A stretch of 13,961 nucleotides of DNA, from assembly GCA_003242495.1 (NCBI GenBank), contig QGUO01000040.1, positions 1 to 13,961 of the forward strand. Direction: 5' to 3'. The DNA is from Pseudomonadota bacterium. Its GTDB lineage: Bacteria > Pseudomonadota > Gammaproteobacteria > Steroidobacterales > Steroidobacteraceae. Below, piece after piece: positions 1-6,911 of the stretch (positions within the stretch are counted from its first letter, which is position 1; each line of letters begins with the position of its first letter). The notes under the pieces are model-generated. The model worked only from the letters and a program-made list of their open reading frames with translations. It was not told the origin of the DNA and made no database searches. Both the position numbers and the translations under genes were made by a program.

Positions 1-651
1 GGCGAACTCGTCGCCGGTGCGCTGTGCAACGAAACTCCGGTAATTGATCGACCGGACGTCCATGCCGACCCGTCCCGCCAACAGTTGCGCCATCTGCTCG
101 TCCATGAAACGGGCCACGTACAACCGCCGTTCGCTCGCGCCGCCAACCTGGGTGCTGGCGCCGAGGATGGGGTACGGCGCCCCCTCCGGGGCGGCGAGGA
201 AATGCTCGCCCTGCTCGCGGGCCGCAGCGGCAATCTGCGCCCACGGCAGCTCGGCGCCCGCCTGTGCAATCAGCGCGTCGCGCTCGAACACGGCGCAGGC
301 ATGGATGGTGTCACCGACGCACGAGCGCGCCAGGTACGGCGAAACCATGTTGGCGCTCTGGTCGCCCAGCAGACGCTGGAAAGTCTGGCGGTCGGCGATG
401 CCCTTGGCGTAGGTGAGCGCGTCCTCGCCGTAGCGCCGCAGGTCCTCGCGCGCCATGGCGCCGGCCAGCTGCACGCTGGCCATGCCCTGATTGTCGGCCA
501 GGCTGCGTAGCAGGCCGATGGCCGAGAACGAGATGCCAGCCACGACCAGCAGCACGACGGTCACGTTGATGACCGCCAGCCAGACGCCCAGGTTGGCGCG
601 CGACAGGTCGATCTTCAGGCGATCGATGAGTTGCTGGATGCGGTCGATCAA
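1..651 (-). CDS. membrane sensor protein, N-terminal part (3' end outside window)
   Basis: This is an open frame of 217 codons running off the left edge. One hydrophobic segment (about residues 21-46) follows a short amphipathic cytoplasmic stretch. An extracytoplasmic sensor-like region of about 170 residues comes next, starting with a helical stretch containing LRRYGEDALTYAKGI. This layout (TM helix, then periplasmic Cache/CHASE-like domain) is typical of sensor histidine kinases, diguanylate cyclases and chemoreceptors; the output domain is not in the window, so the class cannot be named. No ATG lies in frame before the membrane helix. The only start I find is TTG at 651, just after an in-frame stop, and it overlaps the TGA of a leader ORF (648-704). 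It lies downstream of cysW on the same strand and is probably the last gene of the sulfate operon, suggesting but not proving a sulfur-related signal. A frameshift at the start cannot be excluded. Confidence 0.7.
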   Translation of the reverse strand, partial: MIDRIQQLIDRLKIDLSRANLGVWLAVINVTVVLLVVAGISFSAIGLLRSLADNQGMASVQLAGAMAREDLRRYGEDALTYAKGIADRQTFQRLLGDQSANMVSPYLARSCVGDTIHACAVFERDALIAQAGAELPWAQIAAAAREQGEHFLAAPEGAPYPILGASTQVGGASERRLYVARFMDEQMAQLLAGRVGMDVRSINYRSFVAQRTGDEFA

Positions 652-704
652 GTTCGGTCTGAGAGGTCAGTCTTCGACAAGGTCGCCCTGAGCAGTTTGA
701 TCAT
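648..704 (-). CDS. putative 18-residue leader ORF overlapping the sensor gene start
   Basis: A short ORF starts with ATG at 704, preceded by a good Shine-Dalgarno (AGGAG, then 7 nt, then ATG). It encodes 18 residues beginning MIKLLRATLSK and ends with TGA at 650-648. That TGA overlaps the TTG start of the sensor gene (TTGA). The layout fits translational coupling, in which ribosomes loaded at the strong upstream site re-initiate at the weak TTG. The peptide is basic at its start and holds no cysteine and no methionine beyond the first, so it does not look like a sulfur-amino-acid attenuator. Alternatively it is the true N-terminus of the sensor, separated by a one-base frameshift (biological or a sequencing error). 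Confidence 0.4.
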   Translation of the reverse strand: MIKLLRATLSKTDLSDRT

Positions 705-746
705 GGTTTCGCTCCTGAGTTCGGCGGCGCGCCGCGCCGGCCGTCG

Positions 747-1619
747 TCAGCGCTTGCGATACCCGGTCCGCCACTCGACGAGCGTCTTGATGACCAGCGT
801 CAGGACCGCCAGCAGCGTGAGCAACGATGCCACTGCGAAGGCGCCGACGAAATTGTATTCGTTATACAGGATTTCCACGTGCAGCGGCATGGTGGTGGTC
901 AGGCCGCGGATGTGGCCGGAAACGACCGACACCGCACCGAATTCGCCCATCGCCCGCGCATTGCACAAGATGACGCCGTAGACGAGCCCCCAACGGATCT
1001 TCGGCAGCGTGACGCGAAAGAACGTCATCAACCCGCCGGCCCCCAGGGTGATGGCCGCCTCCTCCTCGTCGTTGCCGAGCTGCTGCATCAGCGGGATCAG
1101 CTCGCGAGCCACGTAGGGCAAGGTCACGAACAAGGTGGCGATCACGATCCCCGGCAGGGCGAAGATGATGCTGAAGTTGTGTTCCTGCAACCACAGGCCG
1201 AACCATCCCTGAATGCCGAACAGCAGCACATAGATCAGACCGGCGATCACCGGCGAAACCGCGATCGGCAGGTCGATGAGCGTGATGAGCACACTCTTGC
1301 CGCGAAATTCGAACTTGGCGATGGCCCAGGCCGCGGCGATGCCGAACACGGTGTTCAAAGGCACGACGATGGCCGCGGTCACCAGCGTCAGCCGTATGGC
1401 AGCCACGGTATCGGCGTCCTGGAAACTCTGCAGGTACGGCAGCACCCCCTTGGAGAGCGCCGTCGCGAACACCATCACGAGCGGGGCGAACAGCAGCGCA
1501 GCGAGAAACAGCAGCGAGACGGCGATGAACGCCCCCTTCGTCGCCGTGCTCGCGAGCGTGTCGCGACCCGGCCGGGTGGCAAGCTCCGCCAATAGCGCCT
1601 TGGAAGGCCCGCCCGCCAT
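747..1619 (-). CDS. cysW: sulfate ABC transporter permease CysW
   Basis: This is an inner-membrane permease of 290 residues, close to the family length, which with CysT forms the transmembrane channel for sulfate/thiosulfate import. It shows several hydrophobic helices (for example about residues 30-55, 78-101, 110-136, 150-172, 257-280). The cytoplasmic EAA coupling loop that docks on CysA is at about residues 185-206 (EEEAAITLGAGG). The motifs AIAKFEFRGK and GEFGAVSVVSGHIRG are characteristic of CysW. The ATG at 1619 lies 2 nt after the cysT stop, which supports both the start and co-transcription. Downstream, a 42-nt GC-rich gap separates it from the leader ORF of the sensor gene. CysW rather than CysT is chosen from the SGHIRGLTTTMPLHVEILYNEYN segment and its place after CysT. 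Confidence 0.93.
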   Translation of the reverse strand: MAGGPSKALLAELATRPGRDTLASTATKGAFIAVSLLFLAALLFAPLVMVFATALSKGVLPYLQSFQDADTVAAIRLTLVTAAIVVPLNTVFGIAAAWAIAKFEFRGKSVLITLIDLPIAVSPVIAGLIYVLLFGIQGWFGLWLQEHNFSIIFALPGIVIATLFVTLPYVARELIPLMQQLGNDEEEAAITLGAGGLMTFFRVTLPKIRWGLVYGVILCNARAMGEFGAVSVVSGHIRGLTTTMPLHVEILYNEYNFVGAFAVASLLTLLAVLTLVIKTLVEWRTGYRKR

Positions 1620-1621
1620 GC

Positions 1622-2461
1622 TCAGCGCCCCGCCGCCACCATGCGGCGGCGTCCCCAGGCCTGCAGCAGGTTGATCGACAGCAGCATCACGAACGAGATC
1701 ACCAGCATGATGAAGCCGAGCGCCGCCGCACCGGCATAGTCGAACTCCTCGAGCTTGATCACGATGAGCAGCGGCGTGATCTCCGTCTCGAAGGGCAAGT
1801 TGCCGGCGATGAAGATCACCGAGCCGTACTCGCCCACGCCGCGCGCAAATGCCATGGTGAACCCGGTGAGCAGTGCCGGCAGGACGGTCGGCAAGATGAT
1901 GCGCCGGAAGGTATAGAAGCGCCCCGCGCCGAGCGTCTCGGCGGCATCCTCGAGGTCGCGTTGCACCTCGAGCAATGCCGGCTGCACCGAGCGCACCACG
2001 AAGGGCAGGCCGATGAGCGTGAGCGCAACGACGATACCGACCCAGGTATACGCCACCCGGATGCCGTAGGCCGCCAGCAGCTGGCCGAGCGGTCCGTTCT
2101 CGGCGAACACCGCCGTGAGCGCGATGCCCGAGACAGCCGTTGGCAACGCAAACGGCATGTCGATGAAGGCATCGATCAGCTTGCGCCCGGGAAATTCATA
2201 GCGCACCAGCGTCCACGCGACGACGAACCCGAACACGCTGTTGATGAAGGCGGCAAGCAGCGCCGCACCGAAACTCAGGCGATACGAGGCCACCGCACGC
2301 TCGTCGAGCACGATGGCCAGGAACTCCTCCCAGCCCATGGTGGCGGTGCGCATCACCAGTGCCGCAAGCGGAATCAGCACGATGGCGCACAGGAAAAACG
2401 TCGAGAACCCCAGCGTCATCCCGAAGCCGGGCAGTATGGAAGGCGCGCGCACCGCGTTCAT
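1622..2461 (-). CDS. cysT: sulfate ABC transporter permease CysT (CysU)
   Basis: This is the second membrane subunit of the sulfate importer, 279 residues from the ATG at 2461. Hydrophobic helices appear at about residues 17-38, 65-86, 98-122, 138-158, 193-222 and 248-268. The EAA loop is at about residues 171-191 (EDAAETLGAGRFYTFRRIILP region), and the DMPFALPTAVSGIALT segment is typical of CysT. The ATG has an upstream AGGGG at about 10 nt. A TTG at 2479 overlapping the sbp stop would add six residues (LRGRSS) and cannot be ruled out, but the ATG gives the standard family N-terminus. The gene follows sbp by 14 nt and precedes cysW by 2 nt, so the three are almost surely one transcript. Confidence 0.93.
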   Translation of the reverse strand: MNAVRAPSILPGFGMTLGFSTFFLCAIVLIPLAALVMRTATMGWEEFLAIVLDERAVASYRLSFGAALLAAFINSVFGFVVAWTLVRYEFPGRKLIDAFIDMPFALPTAVSGIALTAVFAENGPLGQLLAAYGIRVAYTWVGIVVALTLIGLPFVVRSVQPALLEVQRDLEDAAETLGAGRFYTFRRIILPTVLPALLTGFTMAFARGVGEYGSVIFIAGNLPFETEITPLLIVIKLEEFDYAGAAALGFIMLVISFVMLLSINLLQAWGRRRMVAAGR

Positions 2462-2475
2462 GGAGCTGCGGCCCC

Positions 2476-3555
2476 TCAACGTGCGCCCGCGCGCCGCGAG
2501 GCGCGCAACATGCGGTCGAAGAGCGCATTCTCGGCGAAGTGCTCCTCGTGTGCGCGGTTCCAGCCACCGAACACCTCCCCGACGGTGAACAGCTCGAGCT
2601 CGGGGAACTTGGCGCGATGCTCTGCGAGCACCTCGGGATCGCGCGGCCGGAAATGATGCCGCGCCGCAATCCGCTGGCCTTCCGGCGAATACAGGTGCTG
2701 CAGGTATGCCTCGGCCACCTGCCGCGTGCCCTTGCGGTCGACCACGGTGTCCACGACCGCCACGGGCGGTTCGGCGAGGATGCTCACCGAGGGCACGACG
2801 ATCTCCACCTGGTTCGGGCCGAGCGACTCGATCGCGAGCAGTGCCTCGTTCTCCCAGGTGATGAGCACGTCGCCCACTCCACGCTGCACGAAGGTATTGG
2901 TCGAGCCGCGCGCGCCGCTGTCGAGAACCGGCACATGGCGGTAAATCTCCGCGACGAAACGTGCGGCGGCCTCACGTGCCGCGGCGACCTGCGCCTCGGC
3001 AGCCGGGTCGTCGAGCTTCGACCAGTCGCCGTCCAGCCCGCGGTGCAGGGCATAACCCCAGGCTGCCAGGTAGTTCCAGCGCGCACCGCCCGAGGTCTTC
3101 GGGTTGGGCGTGACCACCGTGACGTCCGGGCGGACCAGATCCGGCCAATCACGGATCCCCCGCGGGTTGCCGTGCCGCACCAGGAACACGATGGTCGAGG
3201 TATACGGGGCGCTGTTGTAAGGAAACCGGCTCTGCCAATGGGCGCCCAGCCGCTTGCCGCGCTCCTGGATGGAATTGATGTCGTAGGCGAGGGCCAGCGT
3301 GACCACGTCCGCGGCCAGACCGTCGATCACCGCGCGCGCCTGGCTGCCGGACCCGCCGTGAGACTGCTTGATTCTCACGGTCTCGCCGGCGCGTTCGCGC
3401 CATTCGCGGGCGAACGCGTCATTGAACTCCCGGTAGAGCTCGCGCGTGGGATCGTAGCTGACGTTGAGCAGCTCGACGCGCGCACCCTGGTCGTCCGTCG
3501 AGCAGCCGGCGAGGCACGCGAGCGCCAGCATCGCGAGAACCGCTGCCGTGCGCAT
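2476..3555 (-). CDS. sbp: sulfate-binding protein Sbp with a lipoprotein signal
   Basis: This is the solute-binding subunit that captures sulfate and delivers it to CysTW; 359 residues. Family hallmarks are LLNVSYDPTRELY (29-41), QSHGGSG (64-70), ADVVTLALAYDI (82-93), NSAPYTSTIVFLV (114-126) and NPKTSGGARWNYLAAWGYA (151-169). The last two regions belong to the oxyanion pocket of this family. The N-terminus is odd: a short hydrophobic leader ends in LAGC with Cys18, a lipobox, whereas enterobacterial Sbp is a soluble periplasmic protein. The following residues are Ser, Thr, Asp. The start ATG (3555) overlaps the cysA stop as TAATG, so translation is coupled to cysA. Sulfate is the best substrate guess from the Sbp-type motifs; thiosulfate specificity (CysP) is less likely. 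Confidence 0.93.
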   Translation of the reverse strand: MRTAAVLAMLALACLAGCSTDDQGARVELLNVSYDPTRELYREFNDAFAREWRERAGETVRIKQSHGGSGSQARAVIDGLAADVVTLALAYDINSIQERGKRLGAHWQSRFPYNSAPYTSTIVFLVRHGNPRGIRDWPDLVRPDVTVVTPNPKTSGGARWNYLAAWGYALHRGLDGDWSKLDDPAAEAQVAAAREAAARFVAEIYRHVPVLDSGARGSTNTFVQRGVGDVLITWENEALLAIESLGPNQVEIVVPSVSILAEPPVAVVDTVVDRKGTRQVAEAYLQHLYSPEGQRIAARHHFRPRDPEVLAEHRAKFPELELFTVGEVFGGWNRAHEEHFAENALFDRMLRASRRAGAR

Positions 3556-5375
3556 TACGATTCGCTCATCGCCAGGCGTTCTTCGCCGATCAGCTGCTGC
3601 CCGGCCGCTTCGCCGGCCGGGCGATATACCACCATCATCGCGTGCCGGGTCGCTCCCGCGAACAGCGGGCCGTAACCCTCATGCAACGCGTCGAGGTCGG
3701 AGATGCCCAGGATCAGCATCTGCTCCGGCGCGTCCTCCAGCTGGCGGCGCAGCTCTTCCGCGGCCACGCCGAAGCGCAGCTCGGTGCGCATATCTAGGCC
3801 ATGGACGGCCTGCGCCTCGGAACGCGCATCGAGCAGCGAGCGCACTCCCATGGGCCGCTGGGTGTCGGAGACGTTCTGCGGCAGGATGCCCAGGTACACC
3901 GCTTCGGCGGTCACATGCCGCAACAGGCTCGCAGCAACCGCAAGCGTGGAGCGACGCGCGCTGTCGTCCGCCCAATGAATCAGGACGCGGTGCGGCGCTC
4001 CCGCGAGCGGCGGCAGCACCATCACTTCGCCTGCGCCGTTGTGCAGCAGCCATTCGATCCGGTCGATCGCTTCGGGGTGTGCTTCGATCACGGCAACGCC
4101 CGAGATGTTGTCGAGCTGCACGTCGCTGTCGATGGGATTGTCGAGCGCCGGCTCGGGACGACAGGCGATGCGGGTCTTCATGCGCGCCGCCAGCTCGGCG
4201 AGGAATGGATGCTCCGCCAGGCGCGCCGCGGCGGCCGCGTCGGGCGCCCACGCGGTGTAGCTCGAAAGCGGCGTCGGCAGGACATGAATGCGCCGCACAC
4301 CGATCGCCACTGCCTGTCCCAGGCTCACGGGGAATGTTCGATGTTCGTGCTGGGTGCGCGTGACCTCGATGATGGATGCGCCGGCATTGCCGTCGGTGGC
4401 CGCCAGCTGGGCGCCGGTCGATCCATGGTCGAGTCGTACACGCATGCGCTCGAGGGCGCCGGTGAAAATCGTCTCCTCCACCACGCCCTGCGCGATGTAG
4501 TTGGTCTTCAGCGTGTCGCGCGTCGGTGCGAGCTCGATCTCCTCGGGACGCAGCACCGCAACCACCTCGTGCGAGCGGCCACCATCGAGCCGCTCGGCGA
4601 GCCGCGCGTTCACCGGCATGGCGCCGAAGTGAATGCCCTGTGGCGTCTGCCGCGCAAGCAACAGGTTGGCGGCGCCCAGGAACGTGGCGACGAAGCGCGT
4701 CGCCGGCCGGGCGTAGAGCTCGTCGGGCCGGCCGGTCTCCAGCAGCCTGCCGAGGTTCATCACGCCGATGCGATCGGCCAGGGCGAACGCCTCTTCCTGA
4801 TCGTGCGTGACCAGCACCGTGGTGATCTTCAGCTCACGCTGCACCTGCCGGATCGTGCGGCGCAGCTCCTCGCGGATCTTGGCGTCGAGCGCACCGAACG
4901 GCTCGTCCAGCAGCAGCACCTGCGGCTTGTGCGCCAAGGCACGCGCCACCGCGACGCGTTGCTGCTGTCCTCCGGACAATTGTGTGGGCAACCGGTCGTC
5001 CATGCCCTCGAGCGCCACGAGGCGCAGCAACTCCTTGCGGCGGGCGATGCGCTCCGCCCGACGCATGCGCCGCACACGCAGCGCGAACTCGATGTTGTCC
5101 GCCACGGTCATGTGGCGGAACAAGGCGTAGTTCTGGAATACGAGGCCGACACCGCGCTCGCGCGCGGAGAGATGGGTGACATCCTGGTTGTGGAGGGCGA
5201 TACGGCCATGGTCGACGCCGGTCAGTCCGGCGATGGCCCGCAACAGGGTGCTCTTGCCGCTGCCGCTCGGACCGAGCAGCACGAAAAACTCGCCCTCGCC
5301 GACCTCCAGGGAGACGTCATTGACGACGGTCGAGCCCTCGTAGCGCTTGGTGACCTGGTCGAGCGTGATGGACAT
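3555..5375 (-). CDS. cysA: sulfate ABC transporter ATPase CysA with C-terminal USP-like extension
   Basis: This is the ATPase that powers sulfate import; 606 residues against the usual 350-365. The N-terminal nucleotide-binding domain is complete: Walker A GPSGSGKST (35-43), Q-loop Gln81 (VFQNYALF), signature LSGGQQQR (133-140), Walker B LLLDEP (154-159) with Glu158, D-loop, and His191 (VTHDQEEA). Residues about 235-365 fit the TOBE-like regulatory domain, ending IHVLPTP. The remaining roughly 235 residues are not part of normal CysA. Residues 461-587 alternate strands and helices as in a universal stress protein domain (RVLIHWADDSARRS, then AVYLGILP, QMLILGIS, MMVVYRP). Residues about 375-458 look like a degenerate first copy. 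The Usp ATP-binding GxxG-x9-G(S/T) motif is not evident. CysA is the first gene of the operon, overlaps sbp by 1 nt, and has a candidate promoter 27 nt upstream. The ATG at 5375 has only a weak Shine-Dalgarno. Confidence 0.92.
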   Translation of the reverse strand: MSITLDQVTKRYEGSTVVNDVSLEVGEGEFFVLLGPSGSGKSTLLRAIAGLTGVDHGRIALHNQDVTHLSARERGVGLVFQNYALFRHMTVADNIEFALRVRRMRRAERIARRKELLRLVALEGMDDRLPTQLSGGQQQRVAVARALAHKPQVLLLDEPFGALDAKIREELRRTIRQVQRELKITTVLVTHDQEEAFALADRIGVMNLGRLLETGRPDELYARPATRFVATFLGAANLLLARQTPQGIHFGAMPVNARLAERLDGGRSHEVVAVLRPEEIELAPTRDTLKTNYIAQGVVEETIFTGALERMRVRLDHGSTGAQLAATDGNAGASIIEVTRTQHEHRTFPVSLGQAVAIGVRRIHVLPTPLSSYTAWAPDAAAAARLAEHPFLAELAARMKTRIACRPEPALDNPIDSDVQLDNISGVAVIEAHPEAIDRIEWLLHNGAGEVMVLPPLAGAPHRVLIHWADDSARRSTLAVAASLLRHVTAEAVYLGILPQNVSDTQRPMGVRSLLDARSEAQAVHGLDMRTELRFGVAAEELRRQLEDAPEQMLILGISDLDALHEGYGPLFAGATRHAMMVVYRPAGEAAGQQLIGEERLAMSES

Positions 5376-5401
5376 AGGCGAGCCAGCCTACCGGCCCACC
5401 G

Positions 5402-5431
5402 GTTAGAAGGTCAGTCTCTGCGGGGTGACAA
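5402..5431 (-). promoter_or_regulatory. candidate sigma70 promoter of the sulfate operon
   Basis: On the minus strand, TTGTCA (5431-5426) and TCTAAC (5407-5402) are separated by 18 nt. They match the sigma70 consensus at 5 of 6 and 4 of 6 positions. Transcription would start about 20 nt before the cysA ATG. The site lies in the 87-nt gap after the OmpA-family gene, giving the sulfate operon its own promoter, although read-through from upstream remains possible. I did not identify a CysB site. Confidence 0.4.
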
Positions 5432-5462
5432 AACGGTTACAAGGCGTCGACCGCGTCCTGAT

Positions 5463-6299
5463 TCAACCACCGCCGCGCTGCGCGGGCTCTTCCGCGAACA
5501 CCAGCTCCACGCGCCGGTTCTGCTGGCGACCTGCGGCATTGTCATTGCTGGCCACCGGCGAGCTGGGGCCCAGGCCCCGCGTGGTGATCTGGTCGGGCGA
5601 GGCGCCCTGCGAGACCAGTGCATCCTTGACGGCCTGAGCGCGTCGCTCGGAGAGCGCCTGATTGAATTCCGGCGAGCCGGTGTTGTCGGTGTGGCCCTCG
5701 ATGGCAACCTTGCGCTGCGGATCCTCCCTGAGCACCTCCGCCACCTGAGCCAGGCTGGACATCGCACCCGGCTGGAGCTCCGCCTTGCCGGTCTCGAACA
5801 GCACGTCCTGTAGCGTCACGACCATGCCGCGGGGCGTCGGCTGCGCCTTCAACTCCTCGAGCTGCTCCTGCAGGGAATCGGCACGCTGCTCGGCGGCGCG
5901 TGCCTCCTGCTCCCGCGCCTGGGCTTCGCGCTCACGCACCTCGAGCAGGACCGTCTGGCGCTCGGAATTGCCGCGGGCGATCTCCTCGCGCGCCTCGGCA
6001 GCGGCAATGCGCTCGTCCGCGATCTGCGCATGCTTGCTCGCTACGGTTGCTTCGTAGCGGATGTCTTCCCGATCGGCGCCCTCCTCGGCGAGCCGGTCGG
6101 CACGATCGAGCGCGCGTCGCGCCTCGGCCACGTCCTGGGCGGCGACGCCGGCCCGTGTGGACTGCTCGACATTGGTGACCTGAGCCCGGGCGTCCTCCAG
6201 CTCGGGGATTTCCTCCGGCATGGTCGCACACGCGCCCAATGCCATTGCGAGTGCCGTCCCGAACGCTCTGCCCAGAACGAGATAATGGACCTGCCTCAT
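5463..6299 (-). CDS. OmpA-family lipoprotein with DUF4398-like coiled N-terminal half
   Basis: This is a predicted lipidated, peptidoglycan-binding envelope protein, 278 residues. The signal peptide ends in a LGAC lipobox with Cys24. Residues about 30-155 form an alanine/glutamate/arginine-rich helical, probably coiled-coil region resembling DUF4398. Residues about 158-268 are an OmpA C-terminal domain: VVTLQDVLFETGKAELQP, EGHTDNTGS (201-209), LSERRAQAV and NRRVEL. The conserved Asp (TDN, 205) and Arg (NRR, 262-263) that bind diaminopimelate in this family are present, so it probably ties the outer membrane to the cell wall. The ATG at 6299 has an AGGAG 8 nt upstream; a GTG at 6308 would add three residues. 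It lies 54 nt after a DUF4398 lipoprotein gene and probably shares its transcript. Confidence 0.9.
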   Translation of the reverse strand: MRQVHYLVLGRAFGTALAMALGACATMPEEIPELEDARAQVTNVEQSTRAGVAAQDVAEARRALDRADRLAEEGADREDIRYEATVASKHAQIADERIAAAEAREEIARGNSERQTVLLEVREREAQAREQEARAAEQRADSLQEQLEELKAQPTPRGMVVTLQDVLFETGKAELQPGAMSSLAQVAEVLREDPQRKVAIEGHTDNTGSPEFNQALSERRAQAVKDALVSQGASPDQITTRGLGPSSPVASNDNAAGRQQNRRVELVFAEEPAQRGGG

Positions 6300-6353
6300 G
6301 TCGCCCACTCCTGCTCCAACGCCGGTATCACCGTCCTTCGGGCGCGCACGCCG

Positions 6354-6773
6354 TCATTGAGGACCGGCGCGCCGCGCCTCCTCGCGCAAGGCATCGATGC
6401 TCGCCTGCACTTCCTCGGCGGCCTGGCGTGCGGAGGCAGTCTGGCTCTTCGCGATGGCCAGCTCCGCGTCGAGCTGGGCCAGCCGCGCGAAGCGCTCGGC
6501 CTGTTCGCCATCGCCACGTTCCATCGCGGTCCGCCCCCGGTACAGGCTGTCCTTGGCCGACTGCAGTTGCACGGCGCCGCTTTCGGAGTTGCCCACGGTC
6601 TGCTCCGCCTGACGGACCGCCGCTTCGCTGCGGGCCATGCGCTCCTTGGTCAGTTCCGAGATTCCGCCACAGGCGGCGAGCAGCACCAGGCACAGCGATA
6701 TGCCCAATGCCGCCTGGAGGGTTTTCGAGCCGTTGCCGTCGAGCTGCTGGCCGGCGATCTTCCGAAGGCTCAT
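6354..6773 (-). CDS. DUF4398-domain lipoprotein
   Basis: This is a small predicted lipoprotein of 139 residues. A long hydrophobic signal (about residues 19-34) ends in LAAC with Cys35; the rest is a helical alanine/glutamate/glutamine-rich domain (about residues 40-132) matching the general look of DUF4398: ERMARSEAAVRQAEQ, a central KDSLYRGRTAMERGDGEQAER, then LDAELAIAKSQTASARQA. The biochemical function of DUF4398 is unknown. Members often sit beside OmpA-family proteins, as here. The ATG at 6773 is chosen because GGAGG lies 8 nt upstream; an upstream extension to 6830 lacks a comparable ribosome site. The gene is followed on the same strand by the OmpA-family lipoprotein, whose N-terminal half resembles this protein, suggesting they work together or arose by duplication. 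Confidence 0.88.
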   Translation of the reverse strand: MSLRKIAGQQLDGNGSKTLQAALGISLCLVLLAACGGISELTKERMARSEAAVRQAEQTVGNSESGAVQLQSAKDSLYRGRTAMERGDGEQAERFARLAQLDAELAIAKSQTASARQAAEEVQASIDALREEARRAGPQ

Positions 6774-6807
6774 GTTCGATCCCTCCAGCACGATTGGTGA
6801 CTTCGTC

Positions 6808-6819
6808 TTGCTGCAGCAA
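6808..6819. repeat. perfect 12-bp palindrome, candidate operator
   Basis: TTGCTGCAGCAA is a perfect inverted repeat in the divergent region between the DUF4398 gene and the thioredoxin-like gene. It covers the -10/start area of the candidate promoter at 6818-6843, a position suited to a repressor. No regulator is assigned. Confidence 0.3.
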
Positions 6820-6843
6820 CGGGCGACCAACAGGGCCGGTTCC
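6818..6843 (-). promoter_or_regulatory. candidate ECF-sigma-type promoter for the DUF4398-OmpA pair
   Basis: On the minus strand GGAACC (6843-6838) is followed after 16 nt by CGTT (6821-6818). This is the classic two-part pattern of extracytoplasmic-function sigma promoters (GGAAC near -35, CGTT near -10). Transcription would begin near 6811 and give a leader of about 38 nt to the ATG at 6773. Envelope-stress control would suit the two lipoproteins downstream. The match is by eye, and the sigma factor is unknown. Confidence 0.35.
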
Positions 6844-6911
6844 GGATGTCCGCCGCGCCGCGCAGACTTGAACTACGCCGCTGGAGTCCCGAGACTTCGG
6901 TGCTTCGGCGA

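Noticed and set aside
724..735. Perfect palindrome GCGGCGCGCCGC after cysW, considered as a terminator
   Set aside because: It has no loop or T-tract, and such runs are expected by chance in this GC-rich sequence; the sensor gene seems to continue the operon.
2359..3675. A 438-codon plus-strand open frame opposite sbp and cysT
   Set aside because: It is a mirror frame of conserved genes with shadow-type composition and no ribosome site or domain.
3801..5813. A 670-codon open frame on the plus strand opposite cysA and the OmpA-family gene
   Set aside because: It is antisense to well-supported genes, is rich in Arg/His/Gly/Gln with no recognisable motif, and is a normal by-product of high GC codon use.
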